20,032 bases of DNA from a virus. Positions 12,386-18,440 of this stretch are shown here, piece by piece (position 1 is the stretch's first letter; each line of letters begins with the position of its first letter). Made by a program: the position numbers and the translations under genes. The stretch is from positions 1-20,032 of the IMG/VR virus record IMGVR_UViG_3300009420_000129, one strand, 5' to 3'. The notes under the pieces are model-generated. The model worked only from the letters and a program-made list of their open reading frames with translations, made no database searches and was not told the origin of the DNA.

Positions 12386-12517
12386 TTAGCCAAACAACCA
12401 TATAAAAATTAATATGAATATAACCCATCCCCAAATCTTGTTCGAACGAATGTCTGCTTCGTGCTCGCAAGCGTAGCACTTTTTTTTGCCTCTATATCCG
12501 TGTTTTCTACATGCCAT
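12386..12517 (-). CDS. Zinc-knuckle microprotein with a membrane tail
   Basis: A 43-residue product beginning M-A-C-R-K and holding C14-Y-A-C17; the second cysteine of the first pair seen in its paralogue at 4897-5004 is replaced by His6, which could still bind zinc. E-H-E-A-D-I-R-S-N-K follows, and then, unlike the paralogue, a hydrophobic segment (W-G-W-V-I-F-I-L-I-F-I-W-L-F) that should span or anchor in the membrane. The ATG overlaps the stop of the upstream gene in the same way as at the other locus. Function unknown; a membrane-tethered zinc knuckle is unusual for a phage microprotein. Confidence 0.7.
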   Translation of the reverse strand: MACRKHGYRGKKKCYACEHEADIRSNKIWGWVIFILIFIWLFG

Positions 12518-12752
12518 TTGCTTTCCTCCCGGGGGAAAACCTTCCGTCTTTAGGTCGATACCAAACTTTTTGATTATGAATTCGACCTAACAGATCTCTT
12601 ATTTCTGTAATTTCATCTTGCAATTCTTTTGCATATACACTGCTAGGATCCATAGATACACTCATAGCACGTCTAGATATTTTGCCTTGCAGTGCAAGTT
12701 CAATCAATTCAACGTCTCGCACAGTAAGTTTAAATTTATCATTTGGCTTCAT
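12507..12752 (-). CDS. Small hypothetical protein, possibly DNA-binding
   Basis: An 81-residue basic protein. L-T-V-R-D-V-E-L-I-E-L-A-L-Q-G-K-I-S-R-R-A looks like two helices of a possible helix-turn-helix, followed by a longer acidic helix and a basic tail (R-P-K-D-G-R-F-S-P-G-R-K). I choose the ATG at 12750-12752 because GGAGG stands seven bases before it and the upstream stop overlaps it as ATGA. The HTH idea is from pattern alone. Confidence 0.6.
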   Translation of the reverse strand: MKPNDKFKLTVRDVELIELALQGKISRRAMSVSMDPSSVYAKELQDEITEIRDLLGRIHNQKVWYRPKDGRFSPGRKANGM

Positions 12753-12931
12753 ATGTCTTCCTCCGCCCATTTGATTTTTTCTAATGTAAACTCTTCAACA
12801 TCCCAGATATCAGGATTGCCAAATTTTCTTATGGATTTGCCAAGTGCTTCTTCTTTTGCAATTGCGTATTCATAGCCTAAAAATCTGTCTCCCGCAAAAA
12901 CTACCCACGTGCGTTGAACCGCAAAATCCAT
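12749..12931 (-). CDS. Small hypothetical protein
   Basis: A 60-residue protein with an N-terminal beta-like segment (T-W-V-V-F-A-G-D) and a charged C-terminus; no family recognised. The ATG at 12929-12931 overlaps the TGA of the upstream gene by one base (TGATG), and its own TGA overlaps the next ATG by four bases. Confidence 0.6.
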   Translation of the reverse strand: MDFAVQRTWVVFAGDRFLGYEYAIAKEEALGKSIRKFGNPDIWDVEEFTLEKIKWAEEDI

Positions 12932-13278
12932 CAACGGCGCATCTGCGCAGCATCAATAGCAGCTGTCTTATTGTCTTTGCGAATTGGCATAAGATTTGAT
13001 TTGTGTGTCGTAACAATGCCAGCAATTTCATTGCCAGTATATTTCATAGTTTCTTTCTTTATTCCGTTAGCAGCGACAATGTCAGAGGTAACACGCGGCC
13101 CTGTGCTGTAATCAGGTATATCCGTGCGATAACCTTTACCTTTACCAGTGTACCCTAAACGGGCTAGAAACACCGCATGCTCAGCCTCAGCTTTAAGTAA
13201 GCTTTTGCTTTTATTAGACTTTTTGCGTTTTGTAGAATTACCGTGTACTTGTACACCACGAATCATATGCATGCTCAT
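12931..13278 (-). CDS. Basic conserved hypothetical protein
   Basis: A 115-residue, strongly basic protein with a Lys-rich segment (T-K-R-K-K-S-N-K-S-K-S) near the N-terminus and a C-terminal Y-T-G-N-E-I-A-G-I-V-T-T-H-K-S-N-x-M-P-I pattern that I have seen in many uncharacterised phage proteins. The ATG at 13276-13278 is chosen because it lies in a four-base ATGA overlap with the coiled-coil microprotein gene; an upstream TTG would add six residues but lacks such support. Nucleic acid binding is possible from charge alone. Confidence 0.65.
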   Translation of the reverse strand: MSMHMIRGVQVHGNSTKRKKSNKSKSLLKAEAEHAVFLARLGYTGKGKGYRTDIPDYSTGPRVTSDIVAANGIKKETMKYTGNEIAGIVTTHKSNLMPIRKDNKTAAIDAAQMRR

Positions 13279-13418
13279 GCTAGTTTTTTCCGCCAATATG
13301 TTGGTGATGGCTGCTGTAGCGCTTTAATGAGTATTTCAACTCTTTTAAGTCTTTCTTCAACATCACCAAGACGATCATTGAGTTTATGTATTTTCATTTC
13401 TAATTGTGCAGTTGTCAT
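13275..13418 (-). CDS. Coiled-coil microprotein
   Basis: A 47-residue product, nearly all one amphipathic helix (L-E-M-K-I-H-K-L-N-D-R-L-G-D-V-E-E-R-L), with heptad-like spacing and a short Pro- and Trp-containing tail. It has ATGA overlaps at both ends: its ATG with the TGA of 13415-13651, and its TGA with the ATG of 12931-13278. These make it convincing despite its size. Small coiled coils of this kind often oligomerise or regulate partners; no partner is known. Confidence 0.7.
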   Translation of the reverse strand: MTTAQLEMKIHKLNDRLGDVEERLKRVEILIKALQQPSPTYWRKKLA

Positions 13419-13651
13419 TTAGATGCCTCGATAATTACGGTTTTTATGGTTTCTTCGTCAGCGTCACCGATAACTTGTCGGACGAGTTCGTCAAGGTTGT
13501 TATAATTTTTAGATTCAAAAATGTATAAAGGGTTGCCGCCTGCGGGACCAAATTCCTGGACGAGTATTGCCGTACAACCAAGGCCGTTAGCGAATTCTTT
13601 AACTTCGATTTCAGTATTTTCGGATGAGATGTCAAGTTGTGCGATGTACAT
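13415..13651 (-). CDS. Small hypothetical protein
   Basis: A 78-residue acidic protein with alternating strands and helices (I-A-Q-L-D-I, then G-L-G-C-T-A-I-L-V-Q-E-F-G-P-A-G-G-N-P). The G-P-A-G-G-N-P turn is the most distinctive feature. The ATG at 13649-13651 is preceded by AAAGGAATCATT, the same type of ribosome-binding site as in cassette A, so I prefer it to the upstream in-frame start. First gene after the promoter at 13684-13712. Confidence 0.65.
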   Translation of the reverse strand: MYIAQLDISSENTEIEVKEFANGLGCTAILVQEFGPAGGNPLYIFESKNYNNLDELVRQVIGDADEETIKTVIIEASK

Positions 13652-13683
13652 AATGATTCCTTTTTGTTTCACATTATGATTCT

Positions 13684-13712
13684 AATCTACACTATTTTAA
13701 AACGAATGTCAA
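13684..13712 (-). promoter_or_regulatory. Sigma70-type early promoter overlapping a stop codon
   Basis: TTGACA (13707-13712), 17-base spacer, TAGATT (13684-13689) on the minus strand. The TGA inside the -35 box is the stop codon of the 13709-13948 gene. It drives the run of tiny genes down to about 12386. Confidence 0.85.
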
Positions 13713-13948
13713 CTACTTTTTTTAGTTTCCTTTAGTTTTACATCTGGTACTTGTTCTGTATATACAAGCATATAATAATTAACTTTGTCTAAGTTTTCTA
13801 ACATTTTTTCAAGGTAGTCACACATGCTTAGCACTGAAGTTGTGTCGATACCATTTTTGTTAAAATCAAATTCCAAAGCCCGAAGAAGTGTAAAGTTTTC
13901 AACACGCATAATTTCAACAATGTAATTTTCGTAATGTGACGCATTCAT
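13709..13948 (-). CDS. Small hypothetical protein
   Basis: A 79-residue protein, probably helical, with no recognised domain; one cysteine in the middle and a Lys-Ser-rich end. AAGGAAAAAA precedes the ATG. It follows the glutaredoxin gene closely and is probably in the same transcript from the promoter at 14590-14618. Confidence 0.6.
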   Translation of the reverse strand: MNASHYENYIVEIMRVENFTLLRALEFDFNKNGIDTTSVLSMCDYLEKMLENLDKVNYYMLVYTEQVPDVKLKETKKSS

Positions 13949-13967
13949 TTTTTTTCCTTACATCGAT

Positions 13968-14240
13968 TTAAAATAAACCCTGACCAGCGTTAGCGCCTAA
14001 TGTGTCTTCAATTTCAGTAGAAAATTCGTTATATCCTCCAATATGCCGACCGTTCCAAAATACCTGTGGAACTGTTTTTGAGTCAGGCACTAATTCAAAC
14101 ATTTCGTTTCTAATTTCTGCAGTTCCCACATTTTTATATGTGAAATTAAGAGAATATCTTTCAGCAAGAGATTTTGCTTCTTTGCACCAATAGCAATTAT
14201 CTTTTCCGTAGATGGTTAATTTATTAGGCATCGTAGTCAT
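13968..14240 (-). CDS. Glutaredoxin (NrdC-like)
   Basis: A 90-residue thioredoxin-fold protein with active site C16-Y-W-C19, T-V-P with the cis-proline near residue 57, and G-G-Y toward the end of the fold, matching glutaredoxins. It would reduce disulphides, most likely recharging ribonucleotide reductase for dNTP supply, as T4 NrdC does; no nrd genes lie in the window. Two in-frame ATGs, three codons apart, could start it; the first overlaps the upstream gene end by 17 bases and follows GGAAAACAGCG. Confidence 0.9.
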   Translation of the reverse strand: MTTMPNKLTIYGKDNCYWCKEAKSLAERYSLNFTYKNVGTAEIRNEMFELVPDSKTVPQVFWNGRHIGGYNEFSTEIEDTLGANAGQGLF

Positions 14241-14559
14241 CGCTGTTTTCCTTCCAATCTTTTACCCAATTAATTTTTTGCTCTAACGACCAGCTTTTTA
14301 AATAATCGTTTTCTCTATCAAACAATTCTATCATTTCGCTTTCAGTTTTAACGTCAACGTCGATGATAGTTTCTCCTAACCATTCTTGAGAAAACTCTTT
14401 GACTTCGTTCATAGTTACTGAGTCCTTTGCCCACTCAAACGCAATATCGTCTGTAAGGGTAATATCTTCATTCATTTTTTGCAATTCGTCTTTGTGGATA
14501 ACGAACCGCATTTTGTGGGTTGATATCGCGGTTACGACAATAAAATCTTTATTATTCAT
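14224..14559 (-). CDS. Hypothetical protein
   Basis: A 111-residue acidic protein beginning with a beta-rich segment (D-F-I-V-V-T-A-I-S-T-H-K-M-R-F-V-I) and followed by helices containing several Trp and Glu. No family recognised. AAAGGTATAATTAC precedes the ATG, and it is the first gene after the promoter at 14590-14618; its 3' end overlaps glutaredoxin. Confidence 0.65.
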   Translation of the reverse strand: MNNKDFIVVTAISTHKMRFVIHKDELQKMNEDITLTDDIAFEWAKDSVTMNEVKEFSQEWLGETIIDVDVKTESEMIELFDRENDYLKSWSLEQKINWVKDWKENSDDYDA

Positions 14560-14589
14560 GTAATTATACCTTTAAATGTTTATATACTA

Positions 14590-14618
14590 ATTATATCATA
14601 TGAAACGTGTAATGTCAA
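14590..14618 (-). promoter_or_regulatory. Sigma70-type early promoter (consensus boxes)
   Basis: TTGACA (14613-14618), 17-base spacer, TATAAT (14590-14595) on the minus strand: both boxes match the consensus exactly. It follows directly on the helicase stop codon and drives 14559 to about 13709. Confidence 0.93.
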
Positions 14619-14621
14619 TTT

Positions 14622-15722
14622 TTAATTTTTAACTAACGTTACCTTTTCAGAGGCTCGAGTAATTGCGGTATACAACCAACGTTGCCAATCATCACGAAAG
14701 CACCACGATTCGTCATATATTAATACGTTATCCCACTGTGAACCTTGAGATTTATGACAAGTAATCGCGTAACCAAAATCGAATTGTTGGCTTCCCTTTA
14801 ATAATTTCCAATTTGGAACTGCAATTTCTCCACTGAACTGGCTTTTATGTACCTTTACCATAACAGGCATTCCGTCAGCGTCACCTTCAGGATCTAAACT
14901 CATATGTAAAAAATTGCTTTTGCGATTTGTATCAATCGCTCTATCGACTTTAAATAGCCCGCCGTTAAATATTCCTAACTCTTTATCGTTGCGAAGACAT
15001 ATAAGCTTTTCGTTTTGTATTGGATATTCACCGCCCATTTTCAAAAGTTTTCGCATTTTAGAATTCATATTATCGCGTGTAGCATTACGCCCAACTATAA
15101 TTTGGTTTGAATTTAAAGCGTCGGTCGATGCAATTTTAGAAACAATTCTTGATTCGCCGTAGGTTCCGTGATTCGGATATCGTCCTTCTCTAATTTCAGA
15201 AGCAAGGTAGACAATTGGATTATCCTTTGCCTGTCGATGGATTTCTGTTAACATAATATCTGGCTTTGATTCTGTAAAAAACCCTGCGCCTGAAACTGGA
15301 GGAAGCTGTGCTGGATCGCCGAGAACTAGGATAGGTATGCCAAAAGATAAAAGGTCGTTTGCTAAATCAGCGTCTACCATAGAACATTCATCAATTATAA
15401 GAAGGGACGCGTCTTTAAGAGAACTATCTTTATTTTTTCTCCAGGTAATATCTCCAGTCTTTTTATTTTGTTTTGCTATGTAAATCAAGCTGTGAATAGT
15501 TCTTGCACCCTCACAACCTCGTTTTTTCATTACAAGCGCAGCCTTGCCAGTAAAGGCAGCGAAAAGAACTAACCCGTCGATGTTTTGCGCAAAATGAGTT
15601 GCAAGTGTAGTTTTTCCAGTACCCGCGTATCCAAAAATACGAAAAATTTGTTTCTTTTTTGATTCAGTGAAGAACCATTTATCAACTGCCTTAAGCGCTT
15701 GTTCTTGTTGTGATGACCACAT
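14622..15722 (-). CDS. dda: Dda-like SF1B DNA helicase
   Basis: A 366-residue 5'-3' helicase of the Dda/RecD2 type, helping replication start and fork movement. Motifs in order: Walker A G-Y-A-G-T-G-K-T-T (31-39), Walker B D111-E-C-S-M-V-D117, motif III G-D-P-A-Q-L-P-P-V (135-143), motif V F-G-Y-A-I-T-C-H-K-S-Q-G and motif VI Y-T-A-I-T-R-A. T4 Dda is 439 residues, so one accessory domain is probably shorter. The ATG at 15720-15722 is chosen over an upstream TTG because AAGGG precedes it at normal spacing. It follows the 15725-16036 gene directly and likely shares its promoter. Confidence 0.93.
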   Translation of the reverse strand: MWSSQQEQALKAVDKWFFTESKKKQIFRIFGYAGTGKTTLATHFAQNIDGLVLFAAFTGKAALVMKKRGCEGARTIHSLIYIAKQNKKTGDITWRKNKDSSLKDASLLIIDECSMVDADLANDLLSFGIPILVLGDPAQLPPVSGAGFFTESKPDIMLTEIHRQAKDNPIVYLASEIREGRYPNHGTYGESRIVSKIASTDALNSNQIIVGRNATRDNMNSKMRKLLKMGGEYPIQNEKLICLRNDKELGIFNGGLFKVDRAIDTNRKSNFLHMSLDPEGDADGMPVMVKVHKSQFSGEIAVPNWKLLKGSQQFDFGYAITCHKSQGSQWDNVLIYDESWCFRDDWQRWLYTAITRASEKVTLVKN

Positions 15723-15724
15723 AT

Positions 15725-16036
15725 TCAACCCTTGTAATAATCATTGTATATTTTTTTAATTTTTAGAAGATCCGGATGATGCCTTACCCACTGCCCAGTA
15801 TTTGCGTCAAAGTTATTTTTAAAGAATCTATCCATTCGAGCGTGGCCGGTTTTTAATTTTGGTTGTACTTCTAAAGATTTTCTATCGTATTCGCCATCTG
15901 ATATTATTGAAACATTTTCATATTCATATGCGTAGGCCGCAACTGATAAATGAATACGCCTACGTATTTCAATTTCAACAGGAGAACCCCATTTTACAGA
16001 ATCATCTGCATCTTTTTTTGTAAATTGCTCTAACAT
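15725..16036 (-). CDS. Conserved phage hypothetical protein, probably leaderless
   Basis: A 103-residue protein with a W-G-S-P-V-E-I-E-I-R-R-R-I helix and A-Y-A-Y-E-Y, then I-S-D-G-E-Y-D, K-T-G-H-x-x-M-D-R-F-F and W-V-R-H-H-P-D-L. The pattern belongs to a family I recall from many phages without known function. The I-S-D-G-E-Y-D stretch resembles domain Ia of NAD-dependent DNA ligases, which binds NMN, but the ligase catalytic domain is absent. The start codon lies six bases after the -10 box, so the mRNA probably begins at or next to its ATG. It stands immediately upstream of the helicase and may belong to replication. Confidence 0.75.
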   Translation of the reverse strand: MLEQFTKKDADDSVKWGSPVEIEIRRRIHLSVAAYAYEYENVSIISDGEYDRKSLEVQPKLKTGHARMDRFFKNNFDANTGQWVRHHPDLLKIKKIYNDYYKG

Positions 16037-16042
16037 ATGATT

Positions 16043-16071
16043 ATTATATTACGCTTTGTGTTATTTGTAAA
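16043..16071 (-). promoter_or_regulatory. Sigma70-type promoter for the helicase unit
   Basis: TTTACA (16066-16071), 17-base spacer, TATAAT (16043-16048) on the minus strand. Predicted initiation, about seven bases downstream, coincides with the ATG of 15725-16036. Confidence 0.85.
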
Positions 16072-16094
16072 TAGATAAATATTGCATTGGTGAT

Positions 16095-16310
16095 TTATAT
16101 TTTAAGTTCAGAAGGATGCATCCATTCGTAGCATTCCAATTTTGTTAACTTATAATTAGAATAAGTAAACAGTGTACTATTTAGAAAATTAGCTATCGAG
16201 TCAGCGCATGCTGCTTCGTTTGCGTACAATACATTGCTCTGCATAATTACACAATTATTCGGTTCTACTGATGTGTTGTTAAGACACAAAAGAAGTAAAG
16301 CGCTATACAT
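16095..16310 (-). CDS. Small secreted-type protein with cysteines
   Basis: A 71-residue protein with a hydrophobic start (M-Y-S-A-L-L-L-L-C-L) that could be a short signal or anchor, then cysteines at N-N-C-V, A-A-C-A and L-E-C-Y positions that could form disulphides in the periplasm. No basic residue precedes the hydrophobic part, so export is uncertain. AGGAG stands seven bases before the ATG. It is divergent from the plus-strand lipoprotein gene with only 17 bases between the start codons, so its promoter must lie inside that gene. Confidence 0.6.
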   Translation of the reverse strand: MYSALLLLCLNNTSVEPNNCVIMQSNVLYANEAACADSIANFLNSTLFTYSNYKLTKLECYEWMHPSELKI

Positions 16311-16311
16311 A

Positions 16312-16322
16312 AGGATACTCCT
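16312..16322. promoter_or_regulatory. Palindromic ribosome-binding site shared by two divergent genes
   Basis: AGGATACTCCT: on the minus strand it reads AGGAG followed by TATCCTT and the ATG of 16095-16310; on the plus strand it reads AAGGA about 12 bases before the ATG of 16328-16825. The two genes share one site within 17 bases. Confidence 0.6.
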
Positions 16323-16327
16323 AAAAT

Positions 16328-16825
16328 ATGAAAATACTATTTTTATTTATTTTAACTTTTTTAGCTGGCTGCGGATCTTGGATTGAGCAGAATAAAAAAA
16401 CAAATAGAGTCGACAAATTAATAAACAGCGCAGACGCATATGTTGGCATGAACGAAAACACTAACAGATCTAAATTAAGATCCTTTATAGACTTAGATCC
16501 GGTAAACTATGAGTGGTGTGCTGCTTTTGTTAATGCGGCGCTCAAAACAGTAAACTTACCAGGGTCTGAAGCGTTTAATGATAATCCCTTATTAGCTAAA
16601 AGCTTTCTTAATTGGGGCGAAGAAGTAAAGTCGCCGCGCCGTGGAGATATAGTAGTGTTTTCGAGAGGTACAGAAGGGTGGCAAGGGCACGCCGGATTTT
16701 ATATAACTTCCTACACGGATGGAGAAACAGAATATTATATCATCTTGGGTGGAAACCAGAACGACGAAGTAAGTTACTCCGAATTTAATGTAAAAAAGGC
16801 TATCTCTATTCGGAGATGGCCTTAA
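16328..16825 (+). CDS. Lipoprotein peptidoglycan hydrolase (TIGR02594/CHAP-like)
   Basis: The only plus-strand gene. The N-terminus is a lipoprotein signal (K2, hydrophobic stretch, lipobox L-A-G-C15). The rest matches the TIGR02594 type of cysteine peptidase/amidase: Y-E-W-C64-A-A-F-V-N with the nucleophile, P-R-R-G-D-I-V-V-F, G-H121-A-G-F-Y with the catalytic His, and G-G-N143-Q. It should sit lipid-anchored on the periplasmic side of a membrane and cut cell wall, in lysis, entry or superinfection exclusion. Residues after Cys15 lack an Asp at +2, so outer-membrane sorting is expected. Opposite orientation and promoterless flanks suggest a separately acquired gene. Its stop overlaps the convergent 26-residue gene by three bases. 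Confidence 0.85.
   Translation: MKILFLFILTFLAGCGSWIEQNKKTNRVDKLINSADAYVGMNENTNRSKLRSFIDLDPVNYEWCAAFVNAALKTVNLPGSEAFNDNPLLAKSFLNWGEEVKSPRRGDIVVFSRGTEGWQGHAGFYITSYTDGETEYYIILGGNQNDEVSYSEFNVKKAISIRRWP
16792..16823 (-). terminator. Terminator embedded in the end of the plus-strand gene
   Basis: An 11-position stem (AAGGCTATCTC 16796-16806 with GAGATGGCCTT 16813-16823, six-base loop). Read on the minus strand it has one C-A mismatch but is followed by six Ts, so it can end the 26-residue gene transcript. Read on the plus strand the mismatch becomes a U-G pair, but no T-run follows. Confidence 0.6.
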
Positions 16826-16902
16826 TTATCAAACGTTTCATATATTGCGGTGGCAAGCACTAACAGTACAAAAAATACTGAACATCCAATTAAAGTTCCC
16901 AT
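16822..16902 (-). CDS. Membrane microprotein of 26 residues
   Basis: Product: a short N-terminus (M-G-T-L-I-G-C), a hydrophobic core (V-F-F-V-L-L-V-L-A-T-A-I) and a polar acidic end (Y-E-T-F-D-N), which should make a single membrane helix. AAAGGAATC precedes the ATG at normal spacing, a sigma70-type promoter (16934-16962) lies just upstream, and a terminator follows, so it has a full gene unit to itself. The cysteine near the N-terminus is not in a lipobox. Possible roles are membrane modulation or interaction with host envelope proteins. Confidence 0.7.
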   Translation of the reverse strand: MGTLIGCSVFFVLLVLATAIYETFDN

Positions 16903-16933
16903 AATACGATTCCTTTTTATTTATCGTATATAC

Positions 16934-16962
16934 AGTATAACCGATTTTTAATAGAATGTCAA
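16934..16962 (-). promoter_or_regulatory. Sigma70-type early promoter
   Basis: TTGACA (16957-16962), 17-base spacer, TATACT (16934-16939) on the minus strand, upstream of the 26-residue gene. A GATAAATA late-like element lies between this promoter and the ribosome-binding site. Confidence 0.88.
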
Positions 16963-16964
16963 CT

Positions 16965-16988
16965 AAAAAATGAAATTAAATCATTTTT
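16965..16988 (-). terminator. Weak A/T stem-loop at the end of the DUF454 gene
   Basis: AAAAATGA (16966-16973) and TCATTTTT (16981-16988) form an 8-bp stem with a 7-base loop, and a short T-run follows on the minus strand. It spans the DUF454 stop codon and directly precedes the next promoter, but it has only one G-C pair. Confidence 0.4.
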
Positions 16989-17406
16989 ATTTTAGCCAAC
17001 CTATTTTTTTACCTGCAGCCTGTCGAGTTTCCCATTCAACAACAGTTCCGGGGTAGCGCCAGGCCCATAGAGCAACTAGTGCCATAAAGCTTCCGCTCCA
17101 AAGTGTTGCCTTAATGTTTCCTGTACTGAAATACAAAAATGCAAGTGAACTGCTCATAACTAAGATCATTGCATATTTACCCTTAGTAGGGAATACACTC
17201 TTTTGTGTCCAATTAGTTAGAAACGGCCCAAAGTATTTGTGGTTATAAATCCAATCGTGCATTTTTTTAGAACTTTTAGCAAAGCAATACGCTGCGAATA
17301 CTAAGAAGATTGAAAACGGAATTCCTGGAACAATGACTCCTATGTATGCCATACCGAGACTAAGAAATCCAAGTACCAGCCAAATTGCCTTTTTAAGTTT
17401 AATCAT
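16987..17406 (-). CDS. DUF454 family inner-membrane protein (YbaN-like)
   Basis: A 139-residue membrane protein. The segment G-M-A-Y-I-G-V-I-V-P-G-I-P-F-S-I-F-L-V-F (first membrane helices) and then A-A-Y-C-F-A-K-S-S-x-x-x-H-D-W-I-Y-N-H-K-Y-F-G-P-F are the family hallmarks. Two more hydrophobic helices follow near 80-115. The function of DUF454 in bacteria is unknown. It is the last gene of the aldolase group, and AAAGGAAATAAT precedes the ATG about ten bases after the aldolase stop. Confidence 0.88.
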   Translation of the reverse strand: MIKLKKAIWLVLGFLSLGMAYIGVIVPGIPFSIFLVFAAYCFAKSSKKMHDWIYNHKYFGPFLTNWTQKSVFPTKGKYAMILVMSSSLAFLYFSTGNIKATLWSGSFMALVALWAWRYPGTVVEWETRQAAGKKIGWLK

Positions 17407-17416
17407 ATTATTTCCT

Positions 17417-18220
17417 TTATTTACAAGCTTCTGTTATCATTTTAATATTGCTCAGCATAGTTAAATTAAATTCGTCGTCAGTTTGGTCAGCTTTTAAGCT
17501 TTCACTCAATGCTCTACTAAAACTAGCGCTTACATTGTCGTTAAGACTTAGTCTGCTACACGCTTCTACTGTACTGTATCCACCACTCAGAAACACAATT
17601 TTTCTAACGTTATTATGACCAATCAAGTTATGATATGTATTAGGTACTTCAGGAGGCGTTAGTTTAAGTACACATTTGCCTGATAACGTATTTAAATAAT
17701 CCCATAGTCGCTCATAAAGCTCTTGTTCAATTAATTCTTTATCTGGATGGTCAATGGGAACTTCGGGCTCAATGATAGGCAGCAACTCGTATTCCATAAT
17801 AGTTCGAGCTAGTACAAACTGCTGTTTAAGAACTGCATCAACCATATCAACACTTTTAATAATGCTTCGCATTTTAGTGCCTAATATAGGTGCTCCGTAA
17901 GTTTGTGCAGCAGATCTACACATTTGGTGCACTGGAAACTGTTTAAGAGTTCCATCTTCTTTACAACCACTATCAATCTTTAAAAAAGTTTCAATACCTT
18001 TTTCACGTAATAAGTTAACCATTCCACGGTCAACTGTGTCTTTATAAAGGATTGCAGCCCAAATGTTTTTATCATTAAAATCCGGCGAGTTTACCATGCG
18101 CAAACGCATTTCATGAACTCTATCCATTTTATTTTTTTCTGTGTATTCACGACCGTAGCGCTCTAGCACACCACCAGTAGAACCACCACTGTGATCCATC
18201 GCCGCAATAAATTTACTCAT
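17417..18220 (-). CDS. Class I fructose-bisphosphate aldolase
   Basis: A complete 267-residue Schiff-base aldolase of the bacterial FdaB type, cleaving fructose 1,6-bisphosphate to two triose phosphates or running in reverse. Key positions are present: D9 in A-A-M-D-H-S-G-G-S-T, K81 in F-L-K-I-D, K116 and R118 in G-T-K-M-R, E151-P-E153, the Schiff-base K186 in V-L-K-L-T, and R236 in S-F-S-R-A-L. The start at 18218-18220 is chosen because the protein family begins here, AAAGGA precedes it and the ATG lies in an 8-base overlap with the upstream gene. As an auxiliary metabolic gene it may redirect host carbon toward pentose phosphates or energy during infection. Confidence 0.92.
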   Translation of the reverse strand: MSKFIAAMDHSGGSTGGVLERYGREYTEKNKMDRVHEMRLRMVNSPDFNDKNIWAAILYKDTVDRGMVNLLREKGIETFLKIDSGCKEDGTLKQFPVHQMCRSAAQTYGAPILGTKMRSIIKSVDMVDAVLKQQFVLARTIMEYELLPIIEPEVPIDHPDKELIEQELYERLWDYLNTLSGKCVLKLTPPEVPNTYHNLIGHNNVRKIVFLSGGYSTVEACSRLSLNDNVSASFSRALSESLKADQTDDEFNLTMLSNIKMITEACK

Positions 18221-18440
18221 TGTTCCAATCCTTTTTAAGATTCCAATCTTTTTTTTCTTCCAAAGCATGTTGGACAGCTTGATAATAGTCCTTATCTTCA
18301 TCGTACATATGTGCAAAGTAAATCGAAACGCTGCTTATCAGACTATGAATTTGAGAGTTTTCTTCGAGATGTGTGTTGCTTTCCATAACAGCTTGGATCT
18401 GATCCATATACACAGTGATTTTTTCTTGTATCTTACTCAT
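18213..18440 (-). CDS. Small hypothetical protein
   Basis: A 75-residue helical, acidic protein with no recognised domain, ending in two W-N-L-K/W-N-N-type repeats (K-D-W-N-L-K-K-D-W-N-N-E). The start ATG at 18438-18440 is in an 8-base ATGAGTAA overlap with the preceding gene; its own stop is in an identical overlap with the aldolase start. Function unknown. Confidence 0.65.
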   Translation of the reverse strand: MSKIQEKITVYMDQIQAVMESNTHLEENSQIHSLISSVSIYFAHMYDEDKDYYQAVQHALEEKKDWNLKKDWNNE

